From: a virus
Strand: one strand, 5' to 3'
IMG/VR virus record: IMGVR_UViG_3300033148_006747
Location: 1 to 31,493 of that record
DNA: 31,493 nucleotides
A program made the position numbers and the translations under genes. The notes beneath the pieces are model-generated. The model was not told the DNA's origin and searched no databases. It saw only the letters and a program-made list of their open reading frames with translations. Positions 22,346-27,811 of the stretch are shown piece by piece (positions within the stretch are counted from its first letter, which is position 1; each line of letters begins with the position of its first letter).

Positions 22346-22440
22346 GGCGAGAGGGAGGTGGCGGATCCGAATCGGCCAAGCGCAGAGGCCTAAGCCTCTG
22401 TTTCACGGTACTGTGGCAAGATTCCCGTCTGGCCCTCGCC
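22346..22440. other. 95-base structured non-coding stretch, tRNA-like outline
   Basis: The ends GGCGAGAGGG and CCCTCGCC can pair, and the middle holds a perfect 7-bp hairpin, CAGAGGC-CTAA-GCCTCTG (22383-22400). The plus-strand 5' part (GGTGGCGGA, later AAGCGC) resembles the D-arm region of leucine tRNAs, but there is no normal 7-base anticodon loop and no TTCRA T-loop. It may be a decayed tRNA, part of a packaging site or an RNA. It overlaps the small candidate gene at 22390-22548. Confidence 0.35.
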
Positions 22441-22548
22441 GCCTTTCGATCGCATGCTATTACGGGCGGGCATAACTCCATGAAATGTCGCTCCTTTCCC
22501 CTTTTTAAAGACTTCTAAAACAAGCTCCCTCAGACCGCTATAGTCCAT
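22390..22548 (-). CDS. Candidate small protein, 52 aa, overlapping the primase end
   Basis: The frame starts at an ATG within the last codons of the primase gene and gives MDYSGLRELVLEVFKKGKGA and 32 more residues, with a clear amphipathic helix at the start and a HGVMPARNSMRSKGGEGQ basic segment. The 19-base overlap is like coupled genes. The ribosome site is weak, and the stop TAG falls inside the 22383 hairpin. It fills part of a 317-base gap that would otherwise be non-coding. No family is recognised. Confidence 0.35.
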   Translation of the reverse strand: MDYSGLRELVLEVFKKGKGATFHGVMPARNSMRSKGGEGQTGILPQYRETEA

Positions 22549-23591
22549 GCTTCGGGCAATCCCGCAGCCACCCATGCCCGGATGTCCACGCCCGCCTTGT
22601 ACGCCTCGCCCAGGTCTTTACCTGTAGGCGGGGGCCAATCCTTGGCCTGAGGAAACTCCTTGAGCCACCATTCTGTATACTTAGTGCCAGCGCTATCGTA
22701 GTCCAGACTCACCAGGATCCTCGCACATGACTTGAGCACCTCATAAAGCCCCTTGTCCGGTTTTGCATTGGCTGAGCCCAGGGCTACGGCCCCGGCCATA
22801 TCAATGGCCTGCTGCTCAAGGAGCATTGCATCCAGCTCGGATTCCACGACTACGAAGGCCCTCTGCTTCAAGCCCCGGACAAAGGTGGCGGAACTGGATC
22901 CGGGCACCACATAATACCGGGGCTCACCCCTGGGCCGGCGTACGCGGATCCGCACATACTGGCCCTTCATCCGATAAGGGATCACGAGCCCCTGTGGGAT
23001 CCACAAGCGCTTTTTTTGGCCGTCAGACTTTTTCTCGGTGGGCAGGCCCCAGTTCTCCCGGGGCCTGAAGATATCCGCGGGACACCAGCCAAGGCGAAAC
23101 AGCTTGATGCCCACTTCGCTGATGCCACGCTCTGCTAGCCAGCCCTTGACCGGATCGTTTCGCATGAGGTTCTCAAATGCCCACTGGATCATCTTTTGTG
23201 CTTTGTGCTGCCATTGCTCGGGAGGCTCTGGCGCTGGCTCCGGGTGCCAGGGGATATCCTCCGAGGCCTGTTGCTTAGGCGCAGGTGTTTTCATGGGAAC
23301 CTGGCGGGGTGGGTCGATCTGAGCCAGTTCACATGCTTCCTTGAAGCTGCGGCCTTCGAGATCGCGAAGCGCTTGTATCACATCGCCAGATTTGCCACAC
23401 TGCCTGCACCAGTATGAGCCTCCCTTATCGCCCCATTCGGGCAATACGTGGAACCGGTCGGAGCTGCGACCTTTGCCGCCATCGCCGCACCAGGGACATG
23501 GGCCCTGATATTCCAGCCCACGTTTCTGCGTCCTGGTGCGAACATTATGTGCCCATCCATTCTGCCGAAACACATCCAGGACAGTCAGCAT
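22530..23591 (-). CDS. Zinc-finger/Toprim DNA primase-like protein
   Basis: A 353-residue primase. A CHC2-like zinc finger opens it: Cys32, Cys35 (PCPWCGD), Cys62 and Cys65 (YWCRQCG). A linker and helical region follows (125-165). The Toprim part has Glu250/Glu252 in AFVVVESELDAML and Asp297/Asp299 in RILVSLDYDSAG, the two acidic sites that bind metal. It would make RNA primers for phage replication. I put the start at 23591, before MLTVLDVFRQNGW, where the domain begins; the longer frame to 23651 adds an unlikely leader. It is separate from the SF3 helicase gene upstream, whereas in P4-type phages primase and helicase are fused. Confidence 0.88.
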   Translation of the reverse strand: MLTVLDVFRQNGWAHNVRTRTQKRGLEYQGPCPWCGDGGKGRSSDRFHVLPEWGDKGGSYWCRQCGKSGDVIQALRDLEGRSFKEACELAQIDPPRQVPMKTPAPKQQASEDIPWHPEPAPEPPEQWQHKAQKMIQWAFENLMRNDPVKGWLAERGISEVGIKLFRLGWCPADIFRPRENWGLPTEKKSDGQKKRLWIPQGLVIPYRMKGQYVRIRVRRPRGEPRYYVVPGSSSATFVRGLKQRAFVVVESELDAMLLEQQAIDMAGAVALGSANAKPDKGLYEVLKSCARILVSLDYDSAGTKYTEWWLKEFPQAKDWPPPTGKDLGEAYKAGVDIRAWVAAGLPEAWTIAV

Positions 23592-23804
23592 GATCCTATG
23601 GCCTTTATCCCTGTTTTGGGACCTTATGGACCTTAAAACCCCATGGTCCACCTAAGGTCCCTATTAATTTCTTTATTATTTTCAATAAGTTTTTTCTTAT
23701 TAGGGATGATTGGACCTTAAATGTATGTAATAAACTACTAGGAGTTAGTGCTTGCCCTGGAAAATTAATTATGTGCACTTTTCGTTCTATGGTCCCTTTC
23801 ATCC
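23592..23804. promoter_or_regulatory. AT-rich gap with repeated GGACCTTA octamers, candidate replication origin
   Basis: Between helicase stop and primase start, GGACCTTA occurs at 23619, 23628 and 23712, and its inverse TAAGGTCC at 23653. Partial GGTCC copies lie at 23645 and 23791. Between them is a very AT-rich run (about 23660-23700). Repeated sites plus an AT-rich block beside replication genes is the usual look of an iteron-type origin. It could instead be an operator region. A 65-codon frame on the minus strand here (23605-23802) looks like chance. Confidence 0.4.
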
Positions 23805-25433
23805 CTACAGACCCGATAGCAACCGCAGCCCGACATAATAAAAAGTACCAGATTTAACCTTTTCAAACCTATCTTTCATCAATTTTCCAAATTTTCTTTG
23901 GGAGGGGATGCTTTTCTTGCTAACGTGCCCTTCCCACCAGTCTTTGAACGCATCATATAGCTCAGATGCCTGCACCCGGGCCGTGGGATCGATATAACAG
24001 CATTCCTCAATAAACTTGCCGAGGTCATCTTCATCGCTGCGATACTCTTCTGTCTTCTCGCGTATTACCTCCGGAGGATCCAGCCCCCGTTCTTGCCACT
24101 TAATACAGCCGCGCACGAGCCAGGCCAGGATGCCAGAAGCCTCGCGCTGGAGCTTTTCTGGTAGCGTCTTATCGGCCCGCCGCTCATTGTTCTTCTGAGG
24201 TGTCCGGTCCACGAATGCCATCTCGAAAGGAATGCAATGCACGCGCTGCCAAAAGGCGAAATCATTCGGGTTCACTCTGGGCAAATTGTTTGTTAACAAG
24301 AACAGCGTGTGGGTCGGTCTAAATCGAATTTCATGTTTGTCATGGGGTAGCCGGCCCACCAGTGTGTCTCCGCCCACCAGCCATTTAACCCGAGCAGTGG
24401 AAAACCGCCGTCCCTCGTCTGTCTCGCTCGCAAATGCCAACCTCAACCCCCGTAGTGCCATCACATCAGGAGAGGGGCCTGCTGAGCTTCTCACACGCCC
24501 CTGGTCCAGAAGCATTTCGGATTGTATAGACCCAGCCAACGGTCCCAGTACATGGCAGATTGCCTCCACAATCGTGCCCTTGCCATTACGGCCCTTGCCG
24601 TAGAGTATAGGGAATACGTGCTCCCGCGTGAGTCCGGTGATGGCATAGCCAAATAGCCGCTGCAGATACTTGATAATGCTCTCGTCACCATCGAATATCT
24701 CGAACAAGGCCTGCTCCCAGGTCGGCGCTGGCCCGTTGATTCCTTTCCATTCCGTTGGTGCCGCCTTGAGCAGATAATCTTCCGGCCTCCCCGGCCTTAA
24801 CTCCCCTGTTCGCAAATCAATGACTCCATTCTTACAGGCCAGTAACCAGGGGTTTTGATCCAGCTCATCGCCTTTAATACTCAGGGATTTGACCGGGTTA
24901 CTATGGGCAAATTTGAGGCAACTATTGCGCCTGGTGTCAGCCCGCAACGAATACACCCTTTTATAGATCCACTTTTGGGTCTTCTCTAATTGAGCGATTT
25001 GCTGCTTGGCGTCTTGGTCACCCCCTTCGCTCGCCTTGGCTATCTTTTGTACAATATTCACCGCCTCGCGCAGGTACGCACGGCACACATCTTCAACAGC
25101 CGCCAAGGAGCTTTCCATCACGTCCAGCTCCCAGTGGTGTCCAGTCCATCTGAGCCACTCACGGCTGGATTTGTTGTATACGTACTTGCCTTCATTGAGG
25201 ACGCTGTAGAGAATCCCGTCGCCCAGCTCATTGGCATTGAGGCATTCCTCGATCAGGTTAGAGTCCACCTTGTCCGTACCAAATCCACCAGGCCCCTTAC
25301 TACTGCCGCCACCTAAGCCCTTGTCTTTGTCCACCTTGGCCTCTTGCTCCAGCTTGGCGGCCCTTTCTTTGGCCCTGGCCTCAACCGCCTGCCGAATCCT
25401 CTCTATTTTTTCTCTATCAGCACCGTTTTCCAT
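23805..25433 (-). CDS. Phage SF3 (D5/P4-type) replicative helicase
   Basis: A 542-residue protein. After a charged, Gly-rich leader (1-60), residues ~65-225 match the D5 N-terminal region (NELGDGILYSVLNEGKYVYN; LLACKNGVIDLRTGELRPG), and residues ~240-500 form the SF3 ATPase. This has Walker A GKGRNGKGT (279-287), an acidic Walker B in LAFASETDEG (332-341), and sensor TNNLPRVNPN (381-390). The C-terminus is a winged-helix-like domain (KSIPSQRKFGKLMKDRFEKV). These helicases load at the phage origin and unwind DNA. Normally they carry a primase half; here that is the next gene. It is the rightmost phage gene, 250 bases from the attachment site. The start follows GGAATGG. Confidence 0.9.
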   Translation of the reverse strand: MENGADREKIERIRQAVEARAKERAAKLEQEAKVDKDKGLGGGSSKGPGGFGTDKVDSNLIEECLNANELGDGILYSVLNEGKYVYNKSSREWLRWTGHHWELDVMESSLAAVEDVCRAYLREAVNIVQKIAKASEGGDQDAKQQIAQLEKTQKWIYKRVYSLRADTRRNSCLKFAHSNPVKSLSIKGDELDQNPWLLACKNGVIDLRTGELRPGRPEDYLLKAAPTEWKGINGPAPTWEQALFEIFDGDESIIKYLQRLFGYAITGLTREHVFPILYGKGRNGKGTIVEAICHVLGPLAGSIQSEMLLDQGRVRSSAGPSPDVMALRGLRLAFASETDEGRRFSTARVKWLVGGDTLVGRLPHDKHEIRFRPTHTLFLLTNNLPRVNPNDFAFWQRVHCIPFEMAFVDRTPQKNNERRADKTLPEKLQREASGILAWLVRGCIKWQERGLDPPEVIREKTEEYRSDEDDLGKFIEECCYIDPTARVQASELYDAFKDWWEGHVSKKSIPSQRKFGKLMKDRFEKVKSGTFYYVGLRLLSGL

Positions 25434-25684
25434 TTTTCCATTCCAAATAAAATCCTAAAAACGGCCGACCATCGTGCTGGTGGAAACTGTGTTCAAGGCC
25501 TTCAGGAAGAACCCAAAGGGATTGACTTTACATTTTGGACCTTGTATAGATAATAAAAAACTAAGTAGGGGAGTAGTGGGGGATTTGAGGGTAAAAGAAC
25601 TACATTTGAACCCTTTTCGGCTCACATTAACGCATGATTTAGCTAAAATGAACATGATTAACAAAAGATAGAGCCGTATTACTT
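25434..25684. other. Non-coding prophage end
   Basis: No credible gene is seen here. The minus-strand frames read through the tRNA fragment. One GGACCTTG copy (25537-25544) resembles the octamers in the helicase-primase gap. The stretch is AT-rich and must hold the promoter for the leftward replication genes, but no clear -35/-10 pair was recognised. It ends at the junction with the tRNA-Ser fragment. Confidence 0.5.
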
Positions 25685-25747
25685 CGCCTGCTAAGCGAGT
25701 GTGGGTCGAAAGATCCACCGAGGGTTCGAATCCCTCTCTCTCCGCCA
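25685..25747 (+). tRNA. 3' fragment of tRNA-Ser(GCT), prophage attachment-site scar
   Basis: From CGCCTGCTAAGCGAG this is the anticodon loop (GCT), the long variable arm, a normal GGTTCGAATCC T-arm, the acceptor CTCTCTCC, the G discriminator and CCA of a serine tRNA. The 5' half (acceptor, D-arm) is missing; the bases to the left are phage DNA. This is what integration into a tRNA gene leaves at the end opposite the restored gene. The break lies at the anticodon stem, a usual crossover point for tyrosine integrases. It is not a working tRNA by itself. Confidence 0.85.
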
Positions 25748-26134
25748 TTTTTTTGAATAATCTCGATCCAAAATCGAAATTTCCTTCTGGCCGTTATGGC
25801 CGTTATCAGAGCATTGATTCCAGGCGGTTCAGGTTTGCTGTGAAAACGGGGTTGTTTTTGTGGACCCAAGAACAGGGGGAACGGAATATTCCCTCCATTA
25901 ATTTCCCGCCTAAGGCGGACAAGCACTGCGGATTCTTGCCTGCAGCAAGCAGCTTTGCCCTTTCCGCTATCCTGCTCTAAGGCCAAAATACGCCGCTTCG
26001 GGAACACTCCGTTCCCCTTATTTGTCAAGATGGTGTATTTTTATAAATGAGCTGTTTTTCGGTGATGATCAGCAAAAGGCGGCAAGAAACAAAGGGTTAT
26101 GGTGGAAGTTGCCTTTAGTAGATAATAGGTGGTA
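25748..26134. other. Host intergenic region with REP-like repeats
   Basis: A T-run just after the tRNA fragment could end tRNA transcription. A direct repeat GGCCGTTAT occurs twice (near 25790). The stretch holds the 142-base inverted-repeat element described separately and a CCGCCTAAGGCGG palindrome near 25907. No gene is credible. The minus-strand frame through here runs across the tRNA fragment and is a known artefact type. Confidence 0.6.
25876..26017. repeat. 142-base element with 18-base inverted ends
   Basis: The left end GGGGAACGGAATATTCCC (25876-25893) and the reverse complement of the right end (26000-26017) match in 16 of 18 bases. Each end can also fold on its own. A REP-like CCGCCTAAGGCGG lies inside. 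This may be a small non-autonomous mobile element or a repeat typical of the host. No clear target duplication was seen. Confidence 0.5.
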
Positions 26135-27094
26135 ATGAGTCATTGGATCTCTATGATACGCGAACTGGGGAGAGCTGTGCCGGTCATCGGGCAATTGCTG
26201 ATGAAAAAGGTGGCGGCAGCGGCAATAGATATTACCCATCGGTGCAACCTACGCTGCAAGCATTGTTATTGGTGGGAGCAGGATCACCCCAATGAATTGG
26301 ATGATGTGCAAATGGTACGTTTTTTCCGGGCCTTGAGGGGGCAAGGACTACGTGCGGCTATATTGTACGGAGGGGAGCCGGCCCTGCGCCCCAGTATCTG
26401 CAAGGCAGCTAGTGAGGTATTTGATTTCACATTAATTTTTACCAATGGGACCCTTGGATTCCCTGAAATCCGAGGTGGTCAATGGATACTTTCTCTTGAC
26501 GGCCCTCGTCAAATAAATGATGCTATTCGAGGCTCTGGGGTCTTTGATCTTGCTGTAAAGAACCTCCAAAAGGCAACGCGGTCACCCATAGTTCATATTA
26601 CTATCACACAGTGGAATGAGCCTTATTTGGAAGAGTTTTCACAGGAAATGCTGGGCCTTCCCGTAAAAGGGATAGGCTTTTCTTTTTATACCCCTATGCA
26701 TACAAAGATCGACGACGAGCTTTTGATCCCGGTTTCCAAGAGGGAGGGAGTGATTAAGAGGCTCCTGGCACTGCGGGAGAAATACGGGGAGCAAATAGGG
26801 TTTACGGAGGCCATGGGAAGGCAGCTTTTGCCAACCGCCGGGTTTCATGCATGGAACAGCTATGAAAGGTGCCCTGTTTCCAAGGGCCTCAGGTGTTATA
26901 AGGCCAATGGGGAGCCCAAGGCCTGTACCTATGGTGATAACGCTGATTGTACCAGATGTGGATGCGCTGCAGTGGTGGCCTTCAGAGGAGCGTTTTATCC
27001 ACCCCATTATGAAACCATGCGCCTGATTTGGGGTTTGTTGTCACCAGGCTTTTCACCAAAAACCCGCAATGGCAAGGGAGACAATGGGAACTAA
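26135..27094 (+). CDS. Radical SAM protein
   Basis: A 319-residue radical SAM enzyme. The [4Fe-4S] site is CNLRCKHC (Cys37, 41, 44), followed by YGGEPALRPSI, the usual G-G-E-P motif for SAM binding. The C-terminal part has a Cys-rich run (about 245-285: RCPVSKGLRCYKANG, ACTYG, DCTRCGC), so an auxiliary iron-sulfur cluster is likely, as in SPASM-type enzymes. Such enzymes modify peptides or lipids through radical chemistry. The product here is unknown. I chose ATG at 26135, with AGGTGG just before; a GTG at 26129 is possible. The gene overlaps the next by 11 bases. Confidence 0.85.
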   Translation: MSHWISMIRELGRAVPVIGQLLMKKVAAAAIDITHRCNLRCKHCYWWEQDHPNELDDVQMVRFFRALRGQGLRAAILYGGEPALRPSICKAASEVFDFTLIFTNGTLGFPEIRGGQWILSLDGPRQINDAIRGSGVFDLAVKNLQKATRSPIVHITITQWNEPYLEEFSQEMLGLPVKGIGFSFYTPMHTKIDDELLIPVSKREGVIKRLLALREKYGEQIGFTEAMGRQLLPTAGFHAWNSYERCPVSKGLRCYKANGEPKACTYGDNADCTRCGCAAVVAFRGAFYPPHYETMRLIWGLLSPGFSPKTRNGKGDNGN

Positions 27095-27296
27095 GGAGGA
27101 TAAAGGCCCTGGGGAAGACCAAGGGCGATCTATTCGGTGTGCAGACTGCATGCATTTTTCCTTTTTTTACAATTCCAAGGGACACAATAGCCCTCAGGCC
27201 TTGGGCAAATGCCTGGCAACGTCCTGGGACGGCAATCGGGGCCAATGGCCACTACTGTCACACCCCTGTGCACACTTCAGAAAAAAATCAGAATAA
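27084..27296 (+). CDS. Small cysteine-rich protein coupled to the radical SAM gene, 70 aa
   Basis: A 70-residue protein with paired cysteines (RCADCMHF near residue 19), then GKCLATSWDGNRGQWPLLSH and PCAHF. The C-x-x-C ... W-D-G-N-x-G-Q-W-P ... H-P-C-x-x-F pattern resembles a family of small, probably metal-binding bacterial proteins, though I cannot name it. The start (27084) follows AGGGAG at good spacing and overlaps the radical SAM stop; an upstream ATG at 27069 lacks a site. Coupling suggests the two act together, as partner, substrate or regulator. Confidence 0.65.
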   Translation: MGTKEDKGPGEDQGRSIRCADCMHFSFFYNSKGHNSPQALGKCLATSWDGNRGQWPLLSHPCAHFRKKSE

Positions 27297-27299
27297 GGA

Positions 27300-27689
27300 C
27301 TAGCCAGAACTATTGGTCTTGGTGGATACAATGCCATGCAGACCTTGCAATTGATTGCGGATCTCTTGGAGGGTTGGTACCCACTCGTTTACCAAGTGAT
27401 CCCAAAAAAGGGTCTGGGCCAGGATAAAGCGGTTATGCGCGGATCCAGCGCTACGCATTCTCTGATCCCACCGCCGTTGCATGTCCCAAAGCCTTTTTCT
27501 CAGCTCCGGGTCTTGGGCGCTGTTTATCAGGTCTTCAATGGCCTTTTTCCTTTTCATTTCAAAGACAAATGGATTTTCCTTGTAAAGCTTGTGCAGCTCA
27601 TGGTGCTTTGCCAGGGCCTGTTCACGACTTCTTTCGCGCTCTTCCTGCCATTTTAAAGGTTTGTCTTTTTCCACCTCAGCCTCCCACAT
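27300..27689 (-). CDS. DUF3135-like protein, 129 aa
   Basis: A helical, charged 129-residue protein. The run LHKLYKENPFVFEMKRKKAI-EDLINS followed by LRKRLWDMQRRWDQRM fits the pattern of DUF3135 (a D/N-P-x-x-F-E-x-x-R start, then R-L-x-x-x-Q-x-x-x-D). No catalytic motif is seen. It converges with the small Cys-rich gene, leaving only 3 bases, and lies downstream of the cysteine synthase fusion. Function is unknown. Confidence 0.7.
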   Translation of the reverse strand: MWEAEVEKDKPLKWQEERERSREQALAKHHELHKLYKENPFVFEMKRKKAIEDLINSAQDPELRKRLWDMQRRWDQRMRSAGSAHNRFILAQTLFWDHLVNEWVPTLQEIRNQLQGLHGIVSTKTNSSG

Positions 27690-27765
27690 GAACCCCCAAT
27701 GGTTTGCAAGGTAAATAATGGGCCGATGACCGACCTCCTCCCCCCTTTGGATAAATTAAGGTAGT

Positions 27766-27785
27766 AAAAGGGTCGCACAAGACCC
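27766..27785 (-). terminator. Rho-independent terminator of the cysteine synthase fusion gene
   Basis: On the minus strand GGGTC-TTGTGC-GACCC is followed by TTTT, 27 bases past the stop codon of the fusion gene. Stem of five G/C-rich pairs, short T-run. This is a good position for ending that transcript. Confidence 0.65.
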
Positions 27786-27811
27786 AGAGACTCCGAAAGT
27801 ACTTAGGGCAG

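Noticed and set aside
22346-22440. Functional leucine tRNA
   Set aside because: No 7-base anticodon loop and no TTCRA T-loop; kept only as a structured region.
23605-23802. 65-codon minus-strand frame in the helicase-primase gap
   Set aside because: Its end is made from the GGACCTTA repeats (KVHKVPK) and it has no domain. The repeat reading explains it better.
1-25433. Integrase, repressor or lysis genes within the prophage
   Set aside because: None of the plausible frames carries tyrosine or serine recombinase, cI-like or endolysin/holin features. The NlpC/P60 protein belongs to the tail tip by position.
25661-25747. Intact serine tRNA
   Set aside because: Acceptor 5' strand and D-arm are absent; bases before 25685 do not pair with the acceptor or fit a tRNA.
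25455-26028. Minus-strand frames across the tRNA fragment (one contains AEREGFEPSV, the other GGERGIRTLGG)
   Set aside because: These peptides are the well-known artefact of translating the antisense of a serine tRNA end. No ribosome site or domain supports them.
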